Positions 52,638-61,447 of a DNA stretch of 64,000 bases are shown here, piece by piece (the first letter of the stretch is position 1; every line of letters starts with the position of its first letter). Made by a program: the position numbers and the translations under genes. The DNA comes from Betaproteobacteria bacterium HGW-Betaproteobacteria-9. GTDB lineage: Bacteria > Pseudomonadota > Gammaproteobacteria > Burkholderiales > Burkholderiaceae_C. The notes beneath the pieces are model-generated. The model was not told the origin of the DNA and did no database searches. It worked only from the letters and a program-made list of their open reading frames with translations. Location: NCBI GenBank assembly GCA_002842215.1, contig PHCC01000013.1:62001-126000 (forward strand). Direction: 5' to 3'.

Positions 52638-53411
52638 GTGGAAAACACAAAATCTCGGCACCCATGGCGCACAGCTATCGCAACAGCCCTATTGGCATTG
52701 TTCATGGCATCCCCTGCACAGGCACAAGCGGACAAGGCTGTCCCGGTTTCGGCGAGCAAGGATGCCACGATCCGCGCCGGCATCGAGCGCAACACCAAAG
52801 GCAAGATCGCCGTCCGCTCCATCAGCACCACACCCATTGATGGGATCTATGCCGTTGAGACTCCCACCGAGGTGTTCTACGTTGATGGGAATGGACGTTA
52901 CGGCTTTGCTGGTGCGGCCCTGATCGACATGCAGAACCAGGTTGACCTCACCGCCAGCCACCTGGAGCGGGTGCAGCGAATTAAGTTCGATGACCTTCCC
53001 CTCAAAAATGCGATCAAGGAAGTGCGCGGCAATGGCGCGCGCAAGCTGGCTGTCTTTGAAGATCCGAACTGCCCTATCTGCAAGGTTTTCACCAAGTTCG
53101 TTGACCAGCTCGATGACGTGACGGTCTACAAGTTCATGTTCCCTGTCATTGGCCCGGAGTCGGTCCCGTTGGCGCGCATGGCCTGGTGCTCACCAGATCG
53201 CGGCGCGGCCTGGCGCGCCATCATGGCGGGACAACGCCCGATGGGTGTACGCCAGGATTGCGACACCAGCGGCCTGGTTGAGATTCTCAAGACAGGTGAA
53301 CGCTATAGTATTCAAAATACGCCGACCATCGTCTTGGCGAATGGCAAGCGGCTGGTGGGGGCGACACCGCCAGAAGTATTCATGACAGAGCTGAACAACG
53401 CCAGCCGTTGA
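52638..53411 (+). CDS. DsbC/DsbG-like periplasmic thiol-disulfide protein
   Basis: It probably isomerises disulfides in secreted transfer proteins. The 257-residue protein starts at a GTG (52638) with AAGGA seven bases upstream, has a signal peptide ending PAQA-Q, and the redox motif CPIC in FEDPNCPICKVF. A cis-proline segment (NTPTIVLANG) follows near the end. An N-terminal dimerisation domain (about 30-110) is present, as in DsbC. The cysteine-rich TraU-like protein is a plausible client. Confidence 0.88.
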   Translation: MENTKSRHPWRTAIATALLALFMASPAQAQADKAVPVSASKDATIRAGIERNTKGKIAVRSISTTPIDGIYAVETPTEVFYVDGNGRYGFAGAALIDMQNQVDLTASHLERVQRIKFDDLPLKNAIKEVRGNGARKLAVFEDPNCPICKVFTKFVDQLDDVTVYKFMFPVIGPESVPLARMAWCSPDRGAAWRAIMAGQRPMGVRQDCDTSGLVEILKTGERYSIQNTPTIVLANGKRLVGATPPEVFMTELNNASR

Positions 53412-53443
53412 ACGCGGAATCGCTGCACTCACATAGGAAAACC

Positions 53444-54085
53444 ATGTATTTGCTGTCACACAAATCACGTCTCTTTCGCCTGCTTCAAGCCATGGCGCTT
53501 TGCCTCACCTTTGCCGGTGGCTTCATCGCACAGGCTCACGCCCAGGTGCGCGTCACCAGCTCGGACAAGGTGATTTTCCCGGCTGGGTTGAAGTGGGAGC
53601 GAATGCGCGAAGTGGAGTTTCGGTATACGCCGAAACCGGCACACAAATTTGAATCCAAGGCCGATGACCAAGCGGCGCAACTCATCTGGAGCGATGAGAT
53701 CCGGAAATCCGAAGCCAGCACGCCGAAGCGCAACATGTTTGTATTGGTGGCCACCGCCCAAAACAGCAAGGACATACCTCTTACCTTTTCGCTCATCGAC
53801 ATGTTGGACTTCGACCGTTGCGAACCTTCGAGCAACGGAAAGGACATGACCAACATGTTTTCCAAGTGTTTGGCTCGTGTTGCCATTGGCAACTTGCAAA
53901 AGCCACATATCGTTGAGTTTGAAGGGTTTTGCTACCTGAACCTGAACTTTCCAGAGACCCCAGTCGAAAAGAACAACACGCAATTTGCATTTGATCGGGC
54001 AACGTCAACCGCATATTTCCGGGTCATCCAATACGGGAATCCTGTTTCAACATGCAATCGCATGATCAAGTTGGAGGGTATTTGA
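53444..54085 (+). CDS. Unknown exported protein of the accessory operon
   Basis: A 213-residue protein with a signal peptide (ending QAHA-Q) and a mature domain with four cysteines (C at RCEPSS, KCLAR, FCYLN and TCNRM), likely forming disulfides. AGGAA precedes the ATG at 53444 closely. I do not recognise the family. It overlaps the next gene by one base (TGATG) and follows the DsbC-like gene by 32 bp, and the disulfide partner is probably that protein. Confidence 0.75.
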   Translation: MYLLSHKSRLFRLLQAMALCLTFAGGFIAQAHAQVRVTSSDKVIFPAGLKWERMREVEFRYTPKPAHKFESKADDQAAQLIWSDEIRKSEASTPKRNMFVLVATAQNSKDIPLTFSLIDMLDFDRCEPSSNGKDMTNMFSKCLARVAIGNLQKPHIVEFEGFCYLNLNFPETPVEKNNTQFAFDRATSTAYFRVIQYGNPVSTCNRMIKLEGI

Positions 54086-55035
54086 TGGCCCTCGAACTCA
54101 GCCGCCTTGATCGCCGCTTGACCTCTCAGTTTTTGTTGGTGTTCTTGGCCTTCATCTTTTGGGTCACCTCGGTTCACGCCATTGACCGAACGGTCAACAA
54201 CATCCGTGTCTCAAGCGATCAGGTGGCAGTGGCCATCGCCGCCTCGCCAAACGCCAGCACGCAACTGCAAAACTACGCATCGGCAATCGGCAGTCTCGCA
54301 ATGTTTGAGAGCGAAGGGCAATTGTCTGTCTACAACGGTTCTTGTTGCTACGGCGTGCTTCAAATGACAGGTACCAACATCAGAAATACGTTGGGTATTG
54401 GAGCCGAAGAATTCCGGCGCCTGCCACTCCAGCAGCAAGTCAACGCCTGGTCGACCGTCATGTCCCAAGCCCTCAGCACTTATGCTCCTAGAACGCTGGC
54501 GTCGATGGTCACTTTCGATGGACGCCCGGTGACGCCCAGCATGGTTCTCGCGTGCGTGCAACTGGGTGTAGGCAACTGCATGACCATGATTAGTTCAGGC
54601 CGATGCAATGGGTTTGAAGACATCAATGGCACCTCGATTTGCGACATGGCAGATCGCATTGACGGCACCACGACCCCCACCACGTCAGGCACAGCGCCAA
54701 CAACCGGTGGCCCAACTGGCTCACCCGTTTCAACCCCGCTAACGCCAACCACCGTGATCAACAACTGCATCACGGATGGTTATGGCCATTGTCTTTCCAT
54801 GTCGGCTGCGATGGAGCAAGGGTTCTTGAACGGGTCTGGCCACTCCATGGCTGACTTGCGTGACCTCATCCAGTCGCTCACCGTCGGCATCACCTTGCTT
54901 ATTTGCGCGTGGCTCGTCTCTGGGCTTTGGCGTGAGTACACAACGGGTCGCGCAAGCACCGCCGATGTAATCATGGGCGCTCGCAGCGTGTTCATGATCG
55001 TCGCCATGATCCTTGTGGTCATGACGGTGGTTTGA
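54085..55035 (+). CDS. Lysozyme-like protein fused to a PFL_4701-type (DUF3262) membrane domain
   Basis: A 316-residue protein with GGAGGG five bases before its ATG. After an N-terminal signal or anchor helix comes a domain that looks like a transglycosylase: LAMFESEGQLS with the possible catalytic Glu near residue 75, then CCYGVLQMTG, comparable to the GLMQM motif. A Thr/Pro-rich linker (about 208-235) follows. Residues 258-316 align gap-free with the PFL_4701 protein at 15360-15593, sharing LR.IQ...G, AW and Y...RA. I know of no named family with this fusion. Confidence 0.8.
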   Translation: MALELSRLDRRLTSQFLLVFLAFIFWVTSVHAIDRTVNNIRVSSDQVAVAIAASPNASTQLQNYASAIGSLAMFESEGQLSVYNGSCCYGVLQMTGTNIRNTLGIGAEEFRRLPLQQQVNAWSTVMSQALSTYAPRTLASMVTFDGRPVTPSMVLACVQLGVGNCMTMISSGRCNGFEDINGTSICDMADRIDGTTTPTTSGTAPTTGGPTGSPVSTPLTPTTVINNCITDGYGHCLSMSAAMEQGFLNGSGHSMADLRDLIQSLTVGITLLICAWLVSGLWREYTTGRASTADVIMGARSVFMIVAMILVVMTVV

Positions 55036-55059
55036 GACAAAGCTTTCAGGGAGCAAATA

Positions 55060-56130
55060 ATGAATCTCAGGTACCTCAAGCTGAGCGCTGCGCTCGCTGC
55101 CGCACTGGGCTTGTCCGGTTGCGTCACGATGCAGTCATTGGCATCAGATCCGCGCGAAGACATGCGCTACAACGTGGGCACCGAAGTCACGCGGCAGGAC
55201 ACCTCAGGCAACACCGATGTCTTGACCAAAGACGGCTGGAAAACGACCGCATTGCCCGAGGCCAAGATTGAGCGACAAAAGGTCTGGTACATATCGCGCC
55301 AGGAGTCCGGTATCAAGGCTTGGCGTTATGGATTCCAAAGCGAAGAGAACTACCGGTACATCGACCCCCTGTCGCCCATCGTTGAAGCGTCCGAGTTTTC
55401 GGCGACGGGCTGGGTCACCTACCTGGTCAAAGGCGACGGAGTCAATGACTACTTCGTCAAGCGTGCGAATTTCGTCAAGAACGGAGACCCCGAGGTGCTT
55501 GGACACCTGGAGGGCTACCGGCGTGAATGGCGTTTCACACCGAACGGTGGCCCCACCATCGCGGCCTACGACTACCACCTGGCCTCAAAAGGCTTGGTGC
55601 TGTGGCGCACGCCTTCCGCTTTCACCTACGTTCCGGCCTCCCGTCCCCGCGCGACGCTGTTGCCCGAAGCTTGGGAGCTGGCCTGGAGGCAAAAAGGCGA
55701 CATCGAGAACTCGCGGTTGTTGATTGTCAAAAAGCCCACGCCCAAGGGCTTTGAACCTGGTCGCCACCAAATTGGATTCTTTGACCTGGACAAGAACCGT
55801 ATGCTGCCCACAGTCTTAGAGATGACCTTCATTCCCGGCAGTGAAGACGCCCAATTCGGCAACCGGTTTTTCATTTATGACACGCCTCGCGGGCCAATCA
55901 CCATCACCCTGGAGGACGGTATCAAACAGATGGTCGTGCGCAACGTGAAAACAGGTCAAAAACGGGTTGCCTTTCAGCGAAATGCAGGCATTGCCCGCAT
56001 CAAAGCCGAACAGACCAACACTGGACGCATCTCCGTGAAGGCAGCCGTGGGGTTCTCTGACGAGGCGATATTTGACGCCGAGGACTTCCTCTACAGTGGA
56101 AACAAAGCGCCGCCTGTTGCTCCGAAATAG
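55060..56130 (+). CDS. Unknown lipoprotein of the accessory operon
   Basis: A 356-residue protein with lipobox LSGC at residues 19-22, so it is lipid-anchored, probably in the outer membrane. The rest is beta-rich and shows no recognised domain. It follows the fusion gene by 24 bp, ending the five-gene operon. Such lipoproteins commonly stabilise envelope complexes, but no specific function can be proposed from the sequence. Confidence 0.78.
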   Translation: MNLRYLKLSAALAAALGLSGCVTMQSLASDPREDMRYNVGTEVTRQDTSGNTDVLTKDGWKTTALPEAKIERQKVWYISRQESGIKAWRYGFQSEENYRYIDPLSPIVEASEFSATGWVTYLVKGDGVNDYFVKRANFVKNGDPEVLGHLEGYRREWRFTPNGGPTIAAYDYHLASKGLVLWRTPSAFTYVPASRPRATLLPEAWELAWRQKGDIENSRLLIVKKPTPKGFEPGRHQIGFFDLDKNRMLPTVLEMTFIPGSEDAQFGNRFFIYDTPRGPITITLEDGIKQMVVRNVKTGQKRVAFQRNAGIARIKAEQTNTGRISVKAAVGFSDEAIFDAEDFLYSGNKAPPVAPK

Positions 56131-56194
56131 CCACACCCACGATCTCTGGTAACGCCAACGCCTCACATTTCAAAAGAACGGGCCAACCTCCATC

Positions 56195-57094
56195 ATGATC
56201 TCTTGGATTTGGAATGCGCTGATCGAGGAAGTAGACCAGCGATGTGCCAACCGGCATCGTCAACAATTGCGGTCCAAGGGAGTTTTCTTGGAGGTTGCCC
56301 TGGTTCTTGGTGAATACCAAGGGAAGCGTGCAACAGACTTCAATCCCTCTCTGGGGCGAACGGGCCACCGGGACTGGTCTTTGCTTGAGGTCAACACCCA
56401 CTGGTCCGCGCAGAAAGACACCAACAATCTGGGACAGGTATTTGCGAGGTTGGTGAACAAAGTCAGGACACCTGAGGCCGAATTCGACATTGCCGATGTG
56501 CGCAACATTCTCCTGTCAAAGAGCGATTTGTCGACCTTCGCAACCATGGAGTCATTCGAGAATCGCTCTCCCAACTACGAGTACGGGGAAGGCACGTCTC
56601 AAGACCTCCAAGGGTGCCTTGACCACAACGAGATCCGATGCCTAAAGGGCACCCCACTTATCAGTGATTCATTCAGTTCATTTGGTTGGGATGACCGCTT
56701 GCTCTTGAACAACCATGGCGGTTCACACCACTTCTCGGCCGCACGGCGAATCGCCAGAGAGCTGGGAGTCAAGGTGCCCTTGCAGCTGGTTCAACATCAT
56801 CACGCGTTGGACGAGGCAACCGTTGGGCTGATTGAACGGACGCTGGCGCTCATTCTGATCCCCAACCAGGAGCTTCTGAATGATCTCCGAAGCGCGCTGC
56901 GCACCGAAGGTGTACCCATCGTGCAAGGCGACTTCAGGGCACCGCCCTATTGTGGCGATGACACCAAATTGCTGCCCTTGGATCTGAGCAATCCGCTGTC
57001 AAGCACTGCTGCAGCCTACCTCCGACGCTGTGGATTCACAGATCTGGTCAGCCACCTCCTCGAAGATTTTCAGCAACAAATGGCATCCCGGTAG
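56195..57094 (+). CDS. Unknown 299-aa protein with ParB-like motif
   Basis: A soluble protein with a motif GGSHHFSAARRIARELG at about residue 175, similar to the phosphate-binding GGxxHFxAA/GExRxxA motif of ParB/sulfiredoxin-type nucleotide-binding folds. The upstream half has no clear motif. The rest of the protein lacks the ParB DNA-binding helices. No convincing Shine-Dalgarno stands before the ATG, so the start is tentative. It ends before the bidirectional terminator. A role in maintenance or defence is possible. I do not recognise the family. Confidence 0.7.
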   Translation: MISWIWNALIEEVDQRCANRHRQQLRSKGVFLEVALVLGEYQGKRATDFNPSLGRTGHRDWSLLEVNTHWSAQKDTNNLGQVFARLVNKVRTPEAEFDIADVRNILLSKSDLSTFATMESFENRSPNYEYGEGTSQDLQGCLDHNEIRCLKGTPLISDSFSSFGWDDRLLLNNHGGSHHFSAARRIARELGVKVPLQLVQHHHALDEATVGLIERTLALILIPNQELLNDLRSALRTEGVPIVQGDFRAPPYCGDDTKLLPLDLSNPLSSTAAAYLRRCGFTDLVSHLLEDFQQQMASR

Positions 57095-57120
57095 CTCATC
57101 CAATCAAGCCCGAAAAGAAG

Positions 57121-57150
57121 AAAGCCCGAACCATCACGGTTCGGGCTTTT
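57121..57150. terminator. Bidirectional terminator
   Basis: A perfect 12-bp stem AAAGCCCGAACC/GGTTCGGGCTTT with a 5-base loop, followed by TTCTGTTTC on the plus strand and TTCTTCTTTTC on the minus strand. It separates the plus-strand gene ending at 57094 from the minus-strand helicase gene ending at 57173. Confidence 0.85.
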
Positions 57151-57172
57151 CTGTTTCAAGACCCCAGCGGGA

Positions 57173-59557
57173 TCAAACTTCACTCAACAGCTTCTTGGCC
57201 AGTGCCACCTCCAGGCTGTCTCCGGCATCGTTGAGCACGTCCAGACCGGAATCTGGCATGTCCCCCGAGGTGGACTGCGACACCGCGATCTTCTTGGCCA
57301 TTAACCGCAAGCACTCCATCTGCGAGCTGCCTGCATAGCCCAAGAAAAGCACCTTCACAGCGTTCTTCTGTCCAATCCGCCATGAACGCCGCGCCGCCTG
57401 TTGGACGGTGTAGACGTTGTAGCCGGACTGCATGAAGACGATGGTCGGGAACTCCAGCAAGTCCAACCCGGTTTTCACCAGCTCGGGATTGCAGATCATC
57501 ACATCGATGCCGCGTTCAACCTGGTCGGCAACCCAGTCTTCGCGCTTGGAAGCGTCCACACTGGCACGCAACACTGCCACCTTCAGGCCTTTGGCCTCCA
57601 GCAAGGCCTTGAGCCTGGCTGTGGTGTCGCGGGTGCCTGAGTAGATCGAATACGCCAGGACACGGCGACCGTCAGCCTTCTCTTCCTTGCAGATGCGCAG
57701 CAGCTCGGCCTCCTTCGGGCTGGTTTCACCCTCTTCAAAGATCGCCTTCTGGGTGTACAGCAGCGCTTTCGTGCGGGGGTGGCGAACCACCTCCATCCGA
57801 AAACAGCAATCTGGCCACGCCAACAGCACATTCATGACCACGCCCAGGAGCGTGCTGTCTTTCAGTGCCAGCGCTTGCTTGAGGATCTGCACAAGGCTGC
57901 GCGACATCGCGTCGTAAGCAGCTTGTTGTGCCGGTGTCATGGGCACGTCGATGAAGCGCTCTTCGTAGGGCGGCAACACCTTTTGGCCAATGTCTTTTAG
58001 CTTCAAAAAGACCGTGTTGGGAAGCACGTACCGCATGATGCCAACTGGGCCGAAGCCCGGTGCTTTGCTGGTTCTCACGGTCAGGGATTTACCCTTGGCC
58101 GTGCGGTGGGAGCTTTCGCCCGACTCCTTGTAAATGTCTTTCAGAATTCCGTGCTCTCGCATGAAACTCATCGCGGCATTGCCCATGGAGCCCGTCTTGG
58201 ACGGCTTGAACCCGTCCTCGATCATGGCGCTCGGGTTCAAGCGCCACAGCAGGTGGAACAAATCGTCGGCATAGCCGCCCATGAGGGTGCCGGTCAGCAG
58301 CAACGTCTTTTGACACTGACTGGCCAGCACACCCATGGCCTGGCCCTGTGCCGAACCCTCGTTCTTGTACTCGTGCCCTTCATCCACCACCAGCAGCCCA
58401 AAGTAATGGCGCGGCAGGTAGCGCTTGATGAACTCGGTGGGCTGGTAACCGCCCTCCCCGACGCTGAACTCAAAGTTGGCCAGGCTGCGCTCCATGCGCG
58501 TGGCCTGCCTGTCAGAAAACACCAGGTCCCCGTTCTCATCCATGAGGTTGAGGAACTCGTACACGTTGTCACCCAGCATGGCACCCAGCATCTTCTCGCC
58601 AAAGGTGTTGAGCAGCTTGGAGGCTGTTTTTTCACCGATGGTGGGCATCTGCTTCAAGGCTCCGAGCACCAGGTCGTGCATGGAATCAATGGCTCGCCCG
58701 GAACGAATCAACGTCCACAAGGCTGCACCACACTTTTGACCGTCGCCCATCTCGGCTTCACAACGGCGGCGTTTGTCACCCAGACTCGCTTGCGCATAGG
58801 CCACAGACACGGGCACCGAATGCCCGTCTCCGTCCTCCGCACAAATGAAGGACCCACAGTCAGGACAAGCGGCACCCGTGAAGACCTCGCCCTCGATCAG
58901 GGTTTTTCGTGTCACAAATGAGGCCTTCCAGTGGAAGCCCATCCGCATGCGTACACGTCCGAGCACAAAGAACTCGGGCTGCTCGGTCTTCAGGCCCAAC
59001 ATCGAGCGCAACTGCAAGAGCTTGCGCAGGGTGTCCGGACCGTTCAGAACCCAAACCTTGGCACCGGGTACCGTCTCCAGGATCTCGCGCCGCCACTTGT
59101 AGACCAGATGGGGAGGCGCAATGACGATGGTGCGCGGATGGGTCGCCTGCATGGCGGCCGCCGCGCAGATCGCCATCATGGTTTTACCTGTGCCCATTTC
59201 CGCGTTGATCACCACAGCAGGCTGCTTGTGGTCCACCAGGAGCTTCACGGCGGCTTGCACTGCGTCGGACTGGGCCTTGAACGGCTGGCGTTTGAGGCCC
59301 GCCATGATCTCGGCACGTTGCTGGTGAAGCGGTGTGCCTTCATCCAGCTCGGGGTCGTAAATCGCCGGGTTTTGCGATCTCACTTGAGACAACAGGCCAT
59401 CACCAAACTCGTTGATGAAGTCCGTCAGGCTCATGCGATCTCCCAATTCACTGCCGTCGTTGGACAGTTCACCAGATTGCTCTTCCGGTGGGGTTTCACT
59501 GTCGGCATCCAAGGTGGCCACGTCAGTGGCTTGATCCTGGTTGTTTTCTTCGTTCAT
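57173..59557 (-). CDS. SNF2/DEAD-type helicase-like ATPase
   Basis: A 794-residue superfamily 2 ATPase of the kind often carried by ICEs. It has Walker A NAEMGTGKTMMAI at about residue 119, DEGH at about 388 (motif II), TGTLMGG (motif III) and the C-terminal QQAARRSWRIGQ motif VI at about 722. A cysteine-rich segment (TGAACPDCGSFICAED) suggests a bound zinc. The ATG at 59557 is used, with GGAGAG just before it. The leader carries the hairpin pair described for this operon. Confidence 0.9.
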   Translation of the reverse strand: MNEENNQDQATDVATLDADSETPPEEQSGELSNDGSELGDRMSLTDFINEFGDGLLSQVRSQNPAIYDPELDEGTPLHQQRAEIMAGLKRQPFKAQSDAVQAAVKLLVDHKQPAVVINAEMGTGKTMMAICAAAAMQATHPRTIVIAPPHLVYKWRREILETVPGAKVWVLNGPDTLRKLLQLRSMLGLKTEQPEFFVLGRVRMRMGFHWKASFVTRKTLIEGEVFTGAACPDCGSFICAEDGDGHSVPVSVAYAQASLGDKRRRCEAEMGDGQKCGAALWTLIRSGRAIDSMHDLVLGALKQMPTIGEKTASKLLNTFGEKMLGAMLGDNVYEFLNLMDENGDLVFSDRQATRMERSLANFEFSVGEGGYQPTEFIKRYLPRHYFGLLVVDEGHEYKNEGSAQGQAMGVLASQCQKTLLLTGTLMGGYADDLFHLLWRLNPSAMIEDGFKPSKTGSMGNAAMSFMREHGILKDIYKESGESSHRTAKGKSLTVRTSKAPGFGPVGIMRYVLPNTVFLKLKDIGQKVLPPYEERFIDVPMTPAQQAAYDAMSRSLVQILKQALALKDSTLLGVVMNVLLAWPDCCFRMEVVRHPRTKALLYTQKAIFEEGETSPKEAELLRICKEEKADGRRVLAYSIYSGTRDTTARLKALLEAKGLKVAVLRASVDASKREDWVADQVERGIDVMICNPELVKTGLDLLEFPTIVFMQSGYNVYTVQQAARRSWRIGQKNAVKVLFLGYAGSSQMECLRLMAKKIAVSQSTSGDMPDSGLDVLNDAGDSLEVALAKKLLSEV

Positions 59558-59620
59558 GGTTCTCTCCAAAAGGTAAAAAATGCAGAGACCAGACCCCGCA
59601 GGGTCTTGTGTCCCTGCGGG
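59558..59620 (-). promoter_or_regulatory. Leader hairpins of the SNF2-type gene
   Basis: Hairpin 1 is 59595-59620, perfect CCCGCAGGG/CCCTGCGGG. Hairpin 2 is 59558-59590, in which GGT and CTCT pair with ACC and AGAG of the ribosome binding site region, with one bulged base, and the 3' arm reaches the ATG. A T-rich loop separates the arms. Confidence 0.65.
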
Positions 59621-59686
59621 TGGTTAAAAACAGCGGCTGGCGCCGCTTTTGAGGTCAACCGACCCAGAGGGTCGGTCAGTTCGGTT

Positions 59687-60301
59687 TCAGGCCTCCAGGA
59701 GGCCGTCACGCACGCCATCGCTGACGAATTGCACAAAGTGGTCACTCAAGCTGACCCGCAAAGCCATAACCTGGCCAAGCGCTGGGTACACCGGGTCATC
59801 GAGCAACTCGACGGCCCGCTTTTCCCGGCACCAGTCCATGCACGGTTGTCGCCAGTGATTCAGAAGGGCCACCGGCGACAGATCCACCATGGCCTGCCAC
59901 GCCTTTCGATACAGAGCGTCCACCTCGGTCGGTGCCCGCATCTGTCCATCGGCTGGTCGGTGCATGACCCAAGCGATCCGGTTGGCTCGGTCTGGGCTTT
60001 GCAGGGTCTTGTCGTAGATCCAGTTGTGACTCAGGGGGCCGAACAAGTTCTGTTTTGGCAATCGCGCGGCATGCTTGCCAAGCCGCTCGGTTCCCTCCAC
60101 ATCCACCGGATGCCGTTGCCCGTTCGCATCCACCAGGTGGAAACGGTTCAGGCCGCGTTCGGTCTTGCCCAGCTCAAGGGACGCCATGAACTGCATGACC
60201 GATCCATCCCGCCCAAAGTAAGACAAGAACATCAAGCGGCCATCGCTGTTGCGCAAACAAGCGTCTACCCAGAGTTCGGAGAACTCTTCGATTTGGTACA
60301 T
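59687..60301 (-). CDS. Unknown 204-aa ICE protein
   Basis: A soluble protein starting MYQIEEFSELWVD, with GGAGG six bases upstream of the ATG at 60301. It contains recognisable segments such as LSYFGRDGSVMQFM and PLSHNWIYDKTL, but no motif that I can place. It is part of the minus-strand operon whose genes each have a hairpin leader. Possibly a maintenance or anti-restriction protein, as is common in this part of ICEs, but that is context only. Confidence 0.75.
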   Translation of the reverse strand: MYQIEEFSELWVDACLRNSDGRLMFLSYFGRDGSVMQFMASLELGKTERGLNRFHLVDANGQRHPVDVEGTERLGKHAARLPKQNLFGPLSHNWIYDKTLQSPDRANRIAWVMHRPADGQMRAPTEVDALYRKAWQAMVDLSPVALLNHWRQPCMDWCREKRAVELLDDPVYPALGQVMALRVSLSDHFVQFVSDGVRDGLLEA

Positions 60302-60302
60302 A

Positions 60303-60366
60303 GGTGCCTCCAGTTGAAAATTGCGGGAGGCACCCACCCCTGCGGGTGGGGTTCCCGCAGGGGTGG
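60303..60366 (-). promoter_or_regulatory. Leader hairpins of the 204-aa protein gene
   Basis: Hairpin 1 at 60334-60366 has 13-bp perfect arms (CCACCCCTGCGGG and its complement). Hairpin 2 at 60303-60334 is a perfect 9-bp stem GGTGCCTCC/GGAGGCACC that holds the whole ribosome binding site GGAGG and ends one base from the start codon. Confidence 0.75.
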
Positions 60367-60375
60367 TCGTTGAAA

Positions 60376-60738
60376 TCAGGCGAGCGCAGGGCTCACCGGA
60401 AACTTGGCGTAATGCGCCTGAACGGCCGACAAAATGCCAGGGATGGTTTTCAGCACACTTTCGTGCTGCGCTGAAATCACTTTCTCTGTGACGCGGGCCG
60501 GCTTCGTCACAACCAACGTTTCTGAAAAATCCCCACCAGGCGTGCCAAAACCCATGATGTGCCGCAAACCACCCTCCACTTTCGTGTGGACAGTGGCTGT
60601 GGTGCGCAAGAGGCCTCGGTCGTTCCTGTAGGTGCGGATCTTGAGCAGCTGATCGCCAGTCAGATCCATTGCGGATGTTGCATTCCAGCCGTCACGGTCA
60701 CGGAAGATGCGGGTTTCAATGTTGTTGTCGTTGCTCAT
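60376..60738 (-). CDS. Unknown 120-aa ICE protein
   Basis: A small soluble protein with a beta-rich pattern (RTTATVHTKVEGGLRHIMGF, DFSETLVVTKPARVTEK). It reads as a single domain with no motif I can name. AGGAG lies nine bases before the ATG, inside the loop of the second leader hairpin. It lies between the RadC-like gene and the 204-residue protein gene on one transcript. Confidence 0.75.
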   Translation of the reverse strand: MSNDNNIETRIFRDRDGWNATSAMDLTGDQLLKIRTYRNDRGLLRTTATVHTKVEGGLRHIMGFGTPGGDFSETLVVTKPARVTEKVISAQHESVLKTIPGILSAVQAHYAKFPVSPALA

Positions 60739-60798
60739 GGTGGTAACTCCTGTTCAAAAAAATGAAGCGGACCACCCCCAGCGGGAAGGCCCGCAGGG
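60739..60798 (-). promoter_or_regulatory. Leader hairpins of the 120-aa protein gene
   Basis: Hairpin 1 at 60777-60798: GCGGG/CCCGC plus CCC/GGG outside one mismatch. Hairpin 2 at 60739-60776: GGTGGT pairs with ACCACC directly before the ATG, enclosing the ribosome binding site and a T-rich loop. Confidence 0.65.
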
Positions 60799-60847
60799 CT
60801 AAGAAAACTGACACAGCGCCCGTCATAGGACAGGCAGATTCAAGGGC

Positions 60848-61447
60848 TTAGATCAAACCCATTTCGGCCATCGATGCGCAATGAGCATCGCCCACGATGA
60901 TGTGGTCGAGCACGCGCACATCAACCAGCGTCAAAGAGGCTTTCAGACTTTGAGTCAAGGCCTCATCGGACCGGGAAGGCTGGGTTGTCCCGGAAGGATG
61001 GTTGTGCGCCAAGATCACGGCGGCCGCATTCAGTTGCAAGCAGTGTTTGACCACTTCGCGCGGGTAGACCGAGGTTTGCGTGAGCGTTCCACGGAACATT
61101 TCTTCGGCCCGAATCAATCGATTTTGCGAGTCCAGAAACAGAACCCAGAAACTCTCATGGGAGAGCCCACCGATTTTCAGACGCAAAAATTCACGCACTG
61201 CCTGTGGGTTGTCGAACAAAGGCCGATCCTGCATGTACTCGTGCATTGCTCGGGTGAGCAGTTCACGAGCGCACATCAAGCGGTGAATACCGCCGCTGTC
61301 TGCCGCCTTTGCTTCATCGCCCAGTTGCAGCCCGAAAGCCTGTGCCAAACTGGTGATGTGTTCCATGACGCCCTCGCCGAGGACGTGTTGCAGCAGGTCC
61401 CGATCCGGGAGCCGTTGCAGTTCTTTCAAATCAATGACCGTGGCCAT
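60848..61447 (-). CDS. radC: RadC-like JAB/MPN-domain protein
   Basis: A 199-residue protein of the RadC family, common on ICEs and phages. The JAMM metal motif is [15 protein letters not shown] at about residues 146-160, and the preceding [13 protein letters not shown] is typical. It has an N-terminal helical part of about 70 residues. It was named for DNA repair, but its activity is not established and a role in anti-restriction or DNA processing is only suggested. The 240-bp leader holds seven hairpins. Confidence 0.9.
   Translation of the reverse strand: MATVIDLKELQRLPDRDLLQHVLGEGVMEHITSLAQAFGLQLGDEAKAADSGGIHRLMCARELLTRAMHEYMQDRPLFDNPQAVREFLRLKIGGLSHESFWVLFLDSQNRLIRAEEMFRGTLTQTSVYPREVVKHCLQLNAAAVILAHNHPSGTTQPSRSDEALTQSLKASLTLVDVRVLDHIIVGDAHCASMAEMGLI

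Noticed and set aside
58931-60373. 480-codon plus-strand frame opposite the SNF2-type and 204-aa genes
   Set aside because: It spans two genes and their leader on the other strand; no ribosome binding site.
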